NCBI GenBank assembly: GCA_964546955.1
Contig: CAZJLP010000008.1
Coordinates: forward strand, 1 to 64,000
Direction: 5' to 3'
Source: CAZJLP01 sp964546955
GTDB lineage: Bacteria; Verrucomicrobiota; Verrucomicrobiia; Opitutales; Opitutaceae
DNA length: 64,000 nt
A model generated the notes under the pieces. That model had not been told where the DNA came from. It ran no database searches and was given only the letters and a program-made list of their open reading frames with translations. The position numbers and the translations under genes are program-made. Below, piece after piece: positions 42,330-52,070 of the stretch. Positions within the stretch are counted from its first letter, which is position 1. Each line of letters starts with the position of its first letter.

Positions 42330-45176
42330 CTAAAACTTCACGTGCACGCCGGCGGTAAAGCGGCGGCCGGTTTTGTACGAGTACTGGAAGACCTTGGCGG
42401 GAATCTTGCCGTACTGGAGGTACGTCTCGTCTGTCAGGTTCAGGCCGGCGAAGGTCAGCGACAGGTTTTTCGTCAGATAGATACTGGCGTTCGCGTCGAC
42501 CTGGGTGGTGTCCTGGGTGAAGCAGGCCACGCCGCGGTTGAAGCCGGTGAAGTACTCGGAACGCCAGCTGTAGGTCAGGCGCGCTAGGAAACGATCGTTC
42601 TCAAAATACGGGCTGAGGTTGAACGTGTGTTCCGAGGCAAACGGCAGACGGCTCGGGACGTAGGTCGAGACACCTTGCGTCGTGCCCGAGTTGAACGCGG
42701 CGATCTTCAGGCTTGTGCTGCTCGTATCGATGCCGTTGGTTGGGGCGCTAGTATCGACCCAGGCGTAGTTGGCCTGCATGCCGAAACCGTAGGAGAACGG
42801 TTGTTGGTACGAGAGCAACACGCCCTGCGACTTCGCTTTCCCGCCGTTGACCGGCACGTTCAAGTTATACACTTGTGTGACACCGGTCTGGCTGGTCGCC
42901 GTGACCTGGGCCGTGCCTTGGAGGATGTAGTTGTCGATGTTCTTGTAGAACAGCGTCACGGAGGCGACTGAGTCCTTCAGGAAGTACCAGTCGAAAGCGA
43001 GGTCGACGTTTGTTGCTTCGTAGGGATCCAAGTTGGGGTTGCCCGCTTGGCCCGAGCGGATTGTGTCGTTGGTCCAGGCGGAGGTCGACATATCGGCGAA
43101 GTTCGGGCGGGCGATTACCTGTGCGAGACCCAAGCGGATATCCATATTTTTCTGCAGGCCGTAGGTCATGTTGAACGACGGGAGAATGCTGTCATACGAG
43201 TGGTGCGTGATCACCGGATTGACCTGAGTCGGCGAGGCCCAGACCGCGGGGCCCTGCGAGCCGTCTCCGCGAGTCGAGGTGTGGGCATAGCGCAGGCCGA
43301 AGTTCCCGCTCCAGTTGTCTTGCGAGAAGTTGGCCTGGATATAGCCGGCGTTGACTTGTTCTGTGATCTTCCAGGTGGCGACGGGCCACGCGTATTCACC
43401 GGCGTAGATCGATTGCTCGAGGGTCTTTCCGCCCACGCCGGGGCCCGTTGAAACGCGACCCAAGAGGATGCTTGCGTCGGGAACGAGGATGGCGTTGCGG
43501 ACGGACGCGTCGACATTCAGCCCTTCGCCGAAATTGCCCGGCACGCGCCGGCCGCCGACATCGGCGGGGGTGAACGTGGCCGTGCCAGCCGGAATAAAGG
43601 CGCCGGCGCCGGAGTTCTGACTCGTTTCGTGGTCCGTCACCCGAATACCGCCCAGCAGCTTGCGAATGATGCCGAAAGCGATCGGCTTCTCGATATCCAG
43701 CTGCGCGAAATCTTCCTTATCGGTATTCGCCGCATAGGCCATGTTGCCCGACCAGCCACCGCCGGCGATCATATTGGCATTGTTGTAACCGGTGATCGAC
43801 ATGGTGGGGCTGCCCGAAGTAAGGCCGCGGACGTTGACCGTGCCCGCATCGGGAGCGAAGAACTCGATGAAGTATTGCGGGAAGGTGCCGGACTCGGATT
43901 TGGTGGTGCCAAATTCCTGGGAAACCTTCCAGTCGGCGGATTGATAAGCGCCCTTGATGCTATAGTACTCCGTGCTGATCTTCGCCTTGCGGTTGAACAC
44001 GTCCTGAACGATCGGTGCGTTGGTAACGGTTGCCGAATCGACGATTCCGTTCACGACGCCGACATTCGAGTAATTGCCCCGATGGAACATGGGGTTACCC
44101 GCGGTATCGGCGGCTCCGCCCCAGTTCGTTGCTCCGGGGAACCAGTAGAAGGAGTTATTTTGGTTGTGGTCGGTTTTGTTGACCTTGAGTCCGTTGAATT
44201 CGATCAGCAGTTCGTCTGTGGGTTTGACTTGCACCGCTAGGTTACCGCCCTTCCGGGAACGGACCTGGTTGAACAAGGCATAGTTGAGCGCATTCACGAT
44301 CGAGGCGCCGCTGGCGGGCAGAGGTGTCAAACCGCCGGCCTGAATGGCGGGGCCGCCGGCGGTGGGAACCACGCGCGCTGCATTGTCCACCATGCCGAGC
44401 GCTTCGATACCGTCGCGGCGGATGTGCTCGCGAGCGCTCTGAAGACCCAGGAGGACGCCGAACGTCCCGCTCTTGTTTCGCCAGCTGATCATCTGGCTGG
44501 CGTTAAAGTCATCCTTTTCGTTGCGATCATTGTACAAGATGCCAGCCGAGCCCGCGACGGTGAAATCCGAGAGCCCTTTGTCCAGAGGCTTGCGTGTATG
44601 CAGCATGATGGTCGCGCCAACACTGCCTTCGGGTAGGCGGGCCTCCGTCGTGCGATAAACTTCCGCGCGTCCCAGAACCTCTGGCGCGAGGAGCGTGTAG
44701 TTAAATTGACGGCTGGGCTGGTCGAGAATGAACCAATCACCTGTCGCGATGGTTTGGCCGTTGAGGAGGGTTCGGCTGAGATTTGGGTCCGTGCCCAACA
44801 CGCTGACGCGTTCACCCTGTCCAAAGAGACGGTCCACCGTCACTCCGGGGAGGTGTGAGAGAGATTCGGCGACGTTAGTATCAGGAAATTTTCCGACATC
44901 TTCCGCCGATATGACGTCCACGATTGCGGAGGAATTTCGTTTCGCTTCGAGCGATTGGACCAAACTGCGGTGGTAGTCGCGAACGACAAACTCGTCCAAT
45001 TGGACGGTTTGATCCGCGGGCGGGGTGGCAGGTGCGGGCGCGGGCTGCGCCTGAACGGCGCTCCCCAGGGCGACCGCAGAAAACGCGGCGACGGTGAGGA
45101 GCAAGGCGGGCGGGTTTGAACTGCGGCCCTTTCGTTGCGAAACGCAGGGGCAGGTATCGGGTGTGTAGGTTTTCAT
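42330..45176 (-). CDS. TonB-dependent outer-membrane receptor
   Basis: The 948-aa receptor starts at MKTYTPDTCPC (ATG 45176), with a signal peptide (LLLTVAAFSAVALGSAVQAQ), a short Pro/Ala linker, a TonB-box-like VQLDEFVVRDY, then the plug domain (SAIVDVISAEDVGKFPDTNVAESLSHLPGVTVDR) and a long 22-strand barrel ending in a C-terminal Phe. The plug SAEDVGKFPD..NVAE pattern is that of large carbohydrate-type receptors of Xanthomonas/Caulobacter. A strong hairpin at 45191-45213 precedes the ATG, and shared operator half-sites lie farther upstream. The imported substrate is unknown. Confidence 0.93.
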   Translation of the reverse strand: MKTYTPDTCPCVSQRKGRSSNPPALLLTVAAFSAVALGSAVQAQPAPAPATPPADQTVQLDEFVVRDYHRSLVQSLEAKRNSSAIVDVISAEDVGKFPDTNVAESLSHLPGVTVDRLFGQGERVSVLGTDPNLSRTLLNGQTIATGDWFILDQPSRQFNYTLLAPEVLGRAEVYRTTEARLPEGSVGATIMLHTRKPLDKGLSDFTVAGSAGILYNDRNEKDDFNASQMISWRNKSGTFGVLLGLQSAREHIRRDGIEALGMVDNAARVVPTAGGPAIQAGGLTPLPASGASIVNALNYALFNQVRSRKGGNLAVQVKPTDELLIEFNGLKVNKTDHNQNNSFYWFPGATNWGGAADTAGNPMFHRGNYSNVGVVNGIVDSATVTNAPIVQDVFNRKAKISTEYYSIKGAYQSADWKVSQEFGTTKSESGTFPQYFIEFFAPDAGTVNVRGLTSGSPTMSITGYNNANMIAGGGWSGNMAYAANTDKEDFAQLDIEKPIAFGIIRKLLGGIRVTDHETSQNSGAGAFIPAGTATFTPADVGGRRVPGNFGEGLNVDASVRNAILVPDASILLGRVSTGPGVGGKTLEQSIYAGEYAWPVATWKITEQVNAGYIQANFSQDNWSGNFGLRYAHTSTRGDGSQGPAVWASPTQVNPVITHHSYDSILPSFNMTYGLQKNMDIRLGLAQVIARPNFADMSTSAWTNDTIRSGQAGNPNLDPYEATNVDLAFDWYFLKDSVASVTLFYKNIDNYILQGTAQVTATSQTGVTQVYNLNVPVNGGKAKSQGVLLSYQQPFSYGFGMQANYAWVDTSAPTNGIDTSSTSLKIAAFNSGTTQGVSTYVPSRLPFASEHTFNLSPYFENDRFLARLTYSWRSEYFTGFNRGVACFTQDTTQVDANASIYLTKNLSLTFAGLNLTDETYLQYGKIPAKVFQYSYKTGRRFTAGVHVKF

Positions 45177-45190
45177 GGTTCTGACCATTC

Positions 45191-45213
45191 GCTCTCGCGC
45201 AGGACGCGAGAGC
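45191..45213 (-). promoter_or_regulatory. Hairpin next to the TonB-receptor start codon
   Basis: The perfect 9-bp stem GCTCTCGCG/CGCGAGAGC with a 5-nt loop lies 14 nt before the ATG at 45176, in the expected 5' untranslated leader. It could shield the ribosome-binding site or respond to a protein or temperature. No good Shine-Dalgarno sequence is visible. Confidence 0.5.
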
Positions 45214-45402
45214 ACGGGTTGTTTAGCGTAACGTTCTTCTGGGGGAAGATTGGTGCGAAAGGGTTGCGCTCGCGGATTGGATCGCAGTTCCACGCGGACG
45301 CAGGCAGTCAAGGCTCGCAAGCAGGCTGGGGTGCGACGCGAAAGTGGGGTTCATGATGCGGCAAACATCCTGAGGGGGGCTCAGGTGCGGCTATCATAAA
45401 AC

Positions 45403-45456
45403 TGGCACTCGCGTTAAAAAATAGCGAAAGTGACGATGTTTTTAACTAAAATGCCA
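45403..45456. promoter_or_regulatory. Inverted pair of half-sites upstream of the TonB receptor
   Basis: TGGCA-N5-GTTAAAA at 45403-45419 faces TTTTTAAC-N5-TGCCA at 45439-45456, with 19 bp between. The nearest edge is 227 bp from the receptor ATG. It matches the pair at the AraC gene start in sequence, order, orientation and internal spacing. The rest of 45177-45732 has no gene that I can support. Confidence 0.7.
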
Positions 45457-45732
45457 GCTTTGCCTGGGAACCGTGCAGGCTGCTCGCGTCGCCCTGCGGG
45501 CGAGCCCATTCACCGCGCATCGACCCTTTTTACGAGGGGACGCGAGCCGTTGTAACCACTTTTGGATACACTTCGACGATGGTCGAAACGGAGCTTGATC
45601 GTCAGCACGACGCAAAACGGAATGCGTTAAATAATTGTCACTTTTCCAGCGAGCGGCCGATTTCCGCTAAAGATTTGCGTGCTGCACACGATGTTGAGGG
45701 CCGTGTCGGCTTGGCTTTCTGCCGACCAGCCC

Positions 45733-46044
45733 ATGAACCTCTCGGAACAAGCTTCAGATGATTCGTCCGTGGTGCTGTTTCCGCCCAACTCGGATGAGCT
45801 GGTAACGGAGCAGTGGTATAAGCTGCATCATTTGATCGACGAACTCAGCCATGTGCAGAAACGCTTGGGAACACCGATGGAGCAAGCGCAAGACTACTCC
45901 AATGTGCGCTTGTTGGGCCATGAAATCCGCAACAAGCTGCTGTTGCTTCAATTGTGGTCGGATACGGGAGTGACCAAGCTCCTGCCCCCGGGGCGTTTCG
46001 ACCCGGCGTTTCTGGATCGGGTCGCGTTCGCGGACGAGGCCTAA
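45733..46044 (+). CDS. Small protein with histidine-kinase-like H-box
   Basis: The 103-aa protein starts at MNLSEQASDD. It has a helical segment ending in LLGHEIRNKLLLLQLW, with His at about residue 63; H-E-x-R-N is the phospho-acceptor box of two-component kinases. No ATPase domain follows. It may be a minimal phospho-acceptor or an unrelated helical protein with a chance match. No signal peptide. It is in a region with promoters on both sides. Confidence 0.5.
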   Translation: MNLSEQASDDSSVVLFPPNSDELVTEQWYKLHHLIDELSHVQKRLGTPMEQAQDYSNVRLLGHEIRNKLLLLQLWSDTGVTKLLPPGRFDPAFLDRVAFADEA

Positions 46045-46087
46045 GGCCGCAGGAAAGCGGCAGACCGGACGGTCCTCGAGCGGGATC

Positions 46088-46615
46088 TTACGTGAAATTG
46101 ATCTTGGCGTGCTCGCCCATCGCTTCCGACGGAGGCATTCCGGCGGCGCTGCGGGCATAACCCAAGAGGCGAACAAGGGCGCCCGTGGGGGCGTCCCAGT
46201 ATTCCGCGCGGTCGGGCGTCACTTGCAGGAGCGCCAGGTTGGGGTCGTCCAGGCCTTGCGGGAACCACGTTTGGACCATGGGGTGCCAAAGCTCACGGGC
46301 TTTTTCCCGGTCGCGAACGATGCGAGCCCGGCCGCTGATCGACACGTAGCGTTTCGTCGTGGGGTCGGAATAGGTCAAAGAGACTTGGTGAAGCTGCGAG
46401 ATCTCGTCCGTCTTGGGGGTTTCATCGGAGGTGAAAAACCAAAGAAAACCGTCGAACGGACTGACCTGTGTGATCATGGGCCGGCTGTGGAGGGTGCCCG
46501 CGGGAGTGAGCGTCGTCAGCATAGCCACTCGTATGTCGCGGATCAGCTCTCCGAGCTTCTGCAATGCGTCGGGCGCCTGCGTCGTATCGCTTTCGGGAGA
46601 AGTTTGGGCTGCCAT
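46088..46615 (-). CDS. Pyridoxamine 5'-phosphate oxidase-like (general stress) protein
   Basis: The 175-aa split-barrel FMN-binding-type protein has early AMLTTLTPAGTLHSRPM, a WFFTSDETPKTDEI segment, and VSISGRARIVRDREKARELW, followed by WFPQGLDDPNLALLQVTPDRAEYWD. This order is typical of the general stress protein 26 group rather than PdxH. I chose the ATG at 46615 (MAAQTSPES). The function is inferred; flavin binding is likely. Confidence 0.87.
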   Translation of the reverse strand: MAAQTSPESDTTQAPDALQKLGELIRDIRVAMLTTLTPAGTLHSRPMITQVSPFDGFLWFFTSDETPKTDEISQLHQVSLTYSDPTTKRYVSISGRARIVRDREKARELWHPMVQTWFPQGLDDPNLALLQVTPDRAEYWDAPTGALVRLLGYARSAAGMPPSEAMGEHAKINFT

Positions 46616-46748
46616 GTCCCTATTATAATTCGCGCTGGCGCGCGGGCCATCGGACAATCCGAGGGCTGGAGTATCCGGGGGAGTCCGCCACCCGCTCGTT
46701 TGCGATGCACGCAGGCAACCGGCAGCACTAGCTGTGGTCGATCCCGCC

Positions 46749-48044
46749 ATGGCCCGTTTTCGTTTTCCGCTCACTCGACGCCGGCGCATGCTCCTGCTCG
46801 GGATTTTCGTCGGCATTATAGTCGCGCTCGTATTCGCGAATTTTATGCCCGCAGAGAAGCGCTTGGACGAACTCGGTGCCGGCAATTACAGCGTCGATGA
46901 CCCCCAGTTTTTGCGCTCGATGGGCACGCTTTTCGGAGCGCCTTTGATCGACGGAAACTCAGTGACCGAGCTGATCAACGGGAGTCGGATTTTCCCGCCC
47001 ATGCTCGAGGCGATCCGAGGCGCGCAAAAGACGATCACGTTCGAAACGTTTATTTATTGGTCCGGGGATATTGGTCGGCAGTTTGCCGACGCACTGGCCG
47101 AGCGGGCGAAAGCGAAGGTGAAGGTTCTTGTGCTGCTCGATTTCGTCGGGTCGACGCGCATGGATCGCGAATTGCTGGAAAAAATGCAGGCTGCGGGTTG
47201 CGAGGTGGTGAAGTTTCACCCGCTGAAATGGTATCACCTGTCGCGTATGAATAATCGAACGCACCGGAAGCTGCTGATTGTCGATGGGAAGATTGGTTTC
47301 ACCGGCGGTGTGGGGATTGGCGAGGAGTGGACCGGTGATGCGCACGACGAATTTCATTGGCGCGACACGCATTTCAAAGTTGTCGGTCCGGTCGTGGGGC
47401 AAATGCAGGCGACCTTCATGATTAACTGGATGAAGGCGCGCGCGAAAGTGGAGCACACGGAGGATTTTTTCCCCGCCTTGGAGAACTCCGGGACACAATT
47501 CGCGCAGATGTTCCACAGTTCGCCGGAAGAGGGGAGCGACAACATTCGGCTGATGTACCTCCTGTCGATCGCCGCGGCGCGGCGCACGATCTATCTGGAG
47601 CAGGCCTACTTTTTGCCCGATGACATGGCGACCGACATGCTCGTGGCGGCGGCGCGGAGGGGAGTGAAGGTGGAGATCATCGTGCCCGGACCGAAGATCG
47701 ACACGAAACTCGTGCGTCGGGCCAGCCGAGCTCGGTGGGGGCGCTTGCTCGAGGCGGGCATCCGCATCTACGAATACCAACCGACGAATTTTCACTGCAA
47801 AGTGATGGTGGTGGACGGACGGTGGAGTTCCGTGGGTTCCACGAACTTCGACAACCGGTCCTTTCGCCTCAATGACGAAGCGAACCTCAACGTGTACGAC
47901 GCACCGTTCGCCGCGCAACTCGAACGCACGTTCGAAAAGGACAAACTCCTCAGTCGCGAGACGTCCTACGAGGAATGGAAGCGGCGTCCTTTCTACCAGA
48001 AAACATGGGAGTGGTTCTGGGGGCTTTTTCATAAGCAGATGTAG
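46749..48044 (+). CDS. Cardiolipin synthase / phospholipase D-like enzyme
   Basis: The 431-aa membrane-anchored enzyme starts at MARFRFPLTRRRR with a transmembrane helix at residues 14-33. Two HxK(x)4D motifs: THRKLLIVDGKIGFTGG near residue 177 and FHCKVMVVDGRWSSVGSTNFDNRS near residue 350. Such PLD-superfamily proteins join phosphatidylglycerol (ClsA-type) or cut phospholipids. The ATG at 46749 is preferred over a GTG at 46734. It is divergent from the flavin-type stress protein. Confidence 0.92.
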   Translation: MARFRFPLTRRRRMLLLGIFVGIIVALVFANFMPAEKRLDELGAGNYSVDDPQFLRSMGTLFGAPLIDGNSVTELINGSRIFPPMLEAIRGAQKTITFETFIYWSGDIGRQFADALAERAKAKVKVLVLLDFVGSTRMDRELLEKMQAAGCEVVKFHPLKWYHLSRMNNRTHRKLLIVDGKIGFTGGVGIGEEWTGDAHDEFHWRDTHFKVVGPVVGQMQATFMINWMKARAKVEHTEDFFPALENSGTQFAQMFHSSPEEGSDNIRLMYLLSIAAARRTIYLEQAYFLPDDMATDMLVAAARRGVKVEIIVPGPKIDTKLVRRASRARWGRLLEAGIRIYEYQPTNFHCKVMVVDGRWSSVGSTNFDNRSFRLNDEANLNVYDAPFAAQLERTFEKDKLLSRETSYEEWKRRPFYQKTWEWFWGLFHKQM

Positions 48045-48279
48045 CGAAGAAGTGGCGCGTAGACGGACGCAAGCGCGGGCCCTGAGCGCATGCGAGATTT
48101 GGGCTCTTCTCTTGAGTCTTAGCCTTAGGGCATGCTGGAACTGCCACTTTACGCATTCCGACGTAAAAATCGGCTCAGCAGTGGTTAAAGACCAACATAT
48201 GCCTTATCTTAGGTATCTCACTCAAAAAGCTTAGTTCACGCTTGCGGGAGCCGCCGACAAGAGGCAATGTATAGCTTTT

Positions 48280-49983
48280 ATGACTCCTGATCCTGCGGCT
48301 CCGAAGCCATTGGTTGCGAACGAAGGCCTGAAGGCCAATTCGAATTTTCTGCGCGGAACGATTGCGCAGGATCTGGTGGACTCGTCAACCGGAGCCATCA
48401 AAGAGGAAAACGCACAGCTGACCAAGTTTCACGGCCTGTATTTGCAGGATGACCGCGATCTGCGGAAAGAGCGGACCAAGCTAAAGCAGGAAAAGGCGTA
48501 TTCTTTCATGCTGCGCGTTCGCCTGCCGGGTGGGCGTTGCTCGCCTCAGCAGTATTTGATGCTGGATCGGCTTTCGGACGAAACTGCCAACGGCACGCTG
48601 CGTCTCACGACGCGTCAGACGTTTCAGTTTCACGGCGTGCTCAAAGGCAATTTGAAGCCGCTGGTGCGGGGCATGCACAAGGTGCTCCTCGATTCGATTG
48701 CGGCTTGCGGCGACGTGAATCGCAATGTGATGGCTTCGCCCAATCCCGAACGGTCGGCGGTACACCAGCAGGTCTACGAATTGGCGAAGAATTTCAGCGA
48801 TTACGCTCTCCCCAAGACGCGAGCTTATCACGAGATTTGGATCCAGGACGAGCTCGTGGCAGGCGGAGAGCCTGAAGTGGAGCCGATGTATGGCCCGACG
48901 TATCTACCGCGTAAGTTCAAGACAGGATTCGCGGTCCCGCCCTCGAATGACATCGACGTTTTTTCCCAGGATCTGGGCTTCATCGCCATTGTGGAAGAGG
49001 GAAAACTCGCCGGCTTCAATGTGACGGTGGGCGGTGGCATGGGCATCAGCCACGGCAACGCAGACACTTTTCCGCGCCTCGGCGATGTCATCGGCTTCAT
49101 CACCCCCGACAAAGTCAACGCGATCGGTCATGCGGTCATTACCGCGCAGCGCGATTACGGGGACCGCACCAACCGCCGTCACGCCCGGCTCAAGTACACG
49201 ATTGCCGATCGCGGCGTCGAGTGGTTCAAGAACGAAGTCGAAACGCGCGCGGGCTTCAAACTTGACCCGGCGAGACCTTTCACCTTCACGACGATTGCCG
49301 ACGATTATGGCTGGCACCGCGGCGTGGACGGCACCTGGTATTGCATGCTGTTCATCCTTTCCGGCCGCATCAAGGACACGGCCGATTGGAAGATGCGGAG
49401 CGCGCTCCGCGAAATCGCGCAGGTTCACACCGGCGATTTCCGCCTGACTCCTTCGCAGAACCTCAGCATTTCCGGCATCACGGAGGCCCAGAAGCCGGTG
49501 ATCGAAGGCATTCTCAAGAAGTACGGTTTAAACGACACGGAGAAGCAAAGTGGGATGCGCCTCAATGCGCTCTCCTGCGTGGCACTGCCGACCTGCGGTT
49601 TGGCGCTGGCGGAAAGCGAGCGCGTGTTGCCGAGCCTCTTGGACAAGTTCGAGACGGTGCTGGACGAAGCCGGTCTGCGCCACGATGCGATCAGCTTGCG
49701 TGTCACGGGATGCCCCAACGGATGCGCCCGCCCGTTCCTGGCTGAGATCGGTTTTGTCGGCAAAGCGCCCAATAAGTACGCGCTCTATCTGGGCGCGAAG
49801 TACGACGGCACCCGTTTAAATCGACTCTACTCGCCCTCGATCAGTCTGGAGGACGGTGTCGCGTTGCTCGCGCCGATCATCAAACGCTATGCGCTCGAGC
49901 GCCAGGACGGCGAAGGATTCGGCGATTTCTGCACGCGCACGGTGCTGGCCGAATTGCCGACGGGTGCCGCGGTGCCGGCCTGA
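48280..49983 (+). CDS. cysI: Assimilatory sulfite reductase hemoprotein subunit
   Basis: The 567-aa siroheme/[4Fe-4S] enzyme reduces sulfite to sulfide. Alignment with E. coli CysI runs almost end to end, from NFLRGTIAQDL and FHGLYLQDDRD to RLTTRQTFQFHG, TYLPRKFKTGFA and GGGMGISHG. Cluster ligands CVALPTC and CPNGC are present near residues 430 and 480. No CysJ flavoprotein is adjacent, so electrons may come from ferredoxin or a distant partner. The 235-bp upstream region has a weak ATGCCT-N6-AGGTAT palindrome near 48197-48214. Confidence 0.95.
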   Translation: MTPDPAAPKPLVANEGLKANSNFLRGTIAQDLVDSSTGAIKEENAQLTKFHGLYLQDDRDLRKERTKLKQEKAYSFMLRVRLPGGRCSPQQYLMLDRLSDETANGTLRLTTRQTFQFHGVLKGNLKPLVRGMHKVLLDSIAACGDVNRNVMASPNPERSAVHQQVYELAKNFSDYALPKTRAYHEIWIQDELVAGGEPEVEPMYGPTYLPRKFKTGFAVPPSNDIDVFSQDLGFIAIVEEGKLAGFNVTVGGGMGISHGNADTFPRLGDVIGFITPDKVNAIGHAVITAQRDYGDRTNRRHARLKYTIADRGVEWFKNEVETRAGFKLDPARPFTFTTIADDYGWHRGVDGTWYCMLFILSGRIKDTADWKMRSALREIAQVHTGDFRLTPSQNLSISGITEAQKPVIEGILKKYGLNDTEKQSGMRLNALSCVALPTCGLALAESERVLPSLLDKFETVLDEAGLRHDAISLRVTGCPNGCARPFLAEIGFVGKAPNKYALYLGAKYDGTRLNRLYSPSISLEDGVALLAPIIKRYALERQDGEGFGDFCTRTVLAELPTGAAVPA

Positions 49984-50076
49984 GGTTTTCGGCGCTCGGC
50001 ATTCGGCTGTCAGCTCGGGTGTCGCAATAATTTGAGCGACTAACGCCGATAGCTGCCGCTTAAGAGCCTTGTCCGC

Positions 50077-50112
50077 GTATCACTCGCGGTTCAGTTCAGA
50101 AACTTGAAATTC
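50077..50112. repeat. Heptamer tract at the 3' end of the hybrid kinase gene
   Basis: Five 7-bp units (CAGAAAC, TTGAAAT, TCGAAAG types) overlap the last codons of the kinase and probably encode its SNFKFLN tail. A CATTCGG-type heptamer run lies at 49987-50020 on the other side of the gap. Confidence 0.5.
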
Positions 50113-51908
50113 GAAAGCTGAGATGCACTCCGGCCGGCGGCGCTGGCGGTGCCGAGAGACCGGGCCGTGTCGGCCAGCGCGTCCATCGAGAAAGGCTTCT
50201 GAAGGAAGCCGCTGAGTCCGAGACCTTCGAAGCGGCGGAGCGCTTCCCGCTGTTCGTAGCCGCTCATCAGGACGGCGCGCAAGTCGGGACGGAGGGCGCG
50301 CAGAGCCTGGAGCGTGGCGACGCCGTCCAATTCGGGCATGGTGAGATCGAGCAGCACGCCCAGGAGAGGTTCGGTGCGTTTCTTGACCAGAGCGACGGCT
50401 TCGGCGCCATTCGCGCTGGTGATCACCTCGAAACCCTGACGGCGAAGGGCGGTGGCGGCGATATCGCGGATGCCCTCCTCGTCGTCCACGACGAGAAGCG
50501 TGCCAAGCTGGTCGGTAGAATAGGTGCGGTGGGGAAAAGGAGAGCCGGTCGCGCCGCCGTCGCGCACCACGGAAGCGGGGAAATAGACGCGGAAGGTCGT
50601 GCCCTTGCCGAGCTCGCTCGTGACGTCGAGCGCGCCGCCGCGCGATCGGATGATACCTTGCACGGCGCAAAGTCCCAGGCCTCGGCCGGTGAACTTCGTC
50701 GTGTAGAACGGCTCGAAAATGCGGCGCAGGGTGTCCTGGCTCATGCCGGTACCCGTATCTGCCACCTCTATACACGCATAGTCGCCGGGCACCGCTCCGC
50801 CGGCGAACGTCAGACTGGCGATGGCGCCTTCGTTCAGCGTGATATTCTGGGTGCTCAGCGTGACTTGACGAGGGGATTGCGCGAGAGATTCGGCCGCATT
50901 GATGACCAAATTCATGATCACCTGGCGGGTGCGGGAGATGTCGCCGCAGATCATCGGAAGGACGGGCGCGAAGCGCACGTTGAACGAGGCGTCTTTCGGG
51001 ATCGAGGACTGCATCAGCTCCAGCGATTCACGGATCAGGTCGTTGAGATCCAAGGGGCGCAGCGTGACTTGACCCTTGCCGGCATAGGCGAGCATCTGCT
51101 CGCAAAGTTCGGCCGCGCGACACGAGTTGCGTTCGATCCGCTGAAGGTGTTCGTCGAGGTCCGAACCCGAAGCCGCGTCCAGCCGCGCCAGGGACGCGCT
51201 GCCCAGGATGCCAGTGAGGATGTTGTTGAAATCGTGGGCGATACCGCCGGCAAGTACGCCGAGGCTTTCGAGACGCTGGGTTTCTTCGAATTTGCGTTCC
51301 AATACGCGACGTTCCTCCTCCGACCGGAGACGCTCGGCGGACTCACGTTGGAGACGTTCCAAGGCGGACTGAAGGTCGGACGTGCGGGCCGCCACGCGTT
51401 GTTCCAGCTCAAGGACCTGAAGTTTGGTTTGCTGCCGCAGAGCCCATTTTTCCGTGAGGGCGTGAGCGAATTGCAGAACTTCGATGTTATCGAAAGGCTT
51501 TTTGAGGATGACCCAGCGATCGGTGGAGCCGAGCTGAGCAGTCATGTCGGCCCAGGAATAGTCGGAAAACGCACTGCAGATGACGATCTGCAGATCCGGA
51601 TCGAGTTGCCACAGCCTCGAGGCGGCCGTGATGCCGTCCATTCCCGGGGGCATTCGTACGTCCATGAATACGAGGGCAAAGGGACGACCGGCGATCCGTG
51701 CTTCCGTGGTCAGGGCGATGGCCTCTTCGCCTTGCGTGGCGAAGGTAAGTTCGAAGCGCAGAGGCTCGATGCCGCTCTGGCCAAAAAAGAGAGCCTCGAC
51801 CTCCGCCAGCCCTGCCGTGCGCCGCTTCTCCGCAAGGATTTTCCTGAAATCGTCGTGGATCGACAGGTTGTCGTCTACGATCAGAATGCGGTTGTTGCGT
51901 GTATTCAC
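50091..51908 (-). CDS. Hybrid histidine kinase, REC-HisKA-HATPase-REC
   Basis: The 605-aa cytoplasmic signalling protein. An N-terminal receiver domain (ILIVDDN, FMDVRMPPGMDG with phospho-Asp) is followed by a coiled coil (residues 165-215), the H-box GGIAHDFNNILTGIL, the HATPase domain (MNLVINAAESL, DTGTGM, FTTKFTGRGLGL), and a second receiver (LLVVDDEEGIRD, LLDLTMPELDG, LQKPFSMD). It has no transmembrane segment. The N-terminal receiver suggests it is itself controlled by a phosphorelay. Confidence 0.95.
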   Translation of the reverse strand: MNTRNNRILIVDDNLSIHDDFRKILAEKRRTAGLAEVEALFFGQSGIEPLRFELTFATQGEEAIALTTEARIAGRPFALVFMDVRMPPGMDGITAASRLWQLDPDLQIVICSAFSDYSWADMTAQLGSTDRWVILKKPFDNIEVLQFAHALTEKWALRQQTKLQVLELEQRVAARTSDLQSALERLQRESAERLRSEEERRVLERKFEETQRLESLGVLAGGIAHDFNNILTGILGSASLARLDAASGSDLDEHLQRIERNSCRAAELCEQMLAYAGKGQVTLRPLDLNDLIRESLELMQSSIPKDASFNVRFAPVLPMICGDISRTRQVIMNLVINAAESLAQSPRQVTLSTQNITLNEGAIASLTFAGGAVPGDYACIEVADTGTGMSQDTLRRIFEPFYTTKFTGRGLGLCAVQGIIRSRGGALDVTSELGKGTTFRVYFPASVVRDGGATGSPFPHRTYSTDQLGTLLVVDDEEGIRDIAATALRRQGFEVITSANGAEAVALVKKRTEPLLGVLLDLTMPELDGVATLQALRALRPDLRAVLMSGYEQREALRRFEGLGLSGFLQKPFSMDALADTARSLGTASAAGRSASQLSNFKFLN

Positions 51909-52070
51909 TAGGGCCGAGGAGCGCGGGTTTTCTTCCCCTTGTTAATCGGCCGGCAGCACCCATTCTTTAGTCAGTTCTTGGGTGGAATATGGGGGAGGGA
52001 CCTCAGGAAAAAGCCGAACCGGTGTTTTACTTATGCTGCTAATAACCAGCAATATGACGGATTATTTGGG

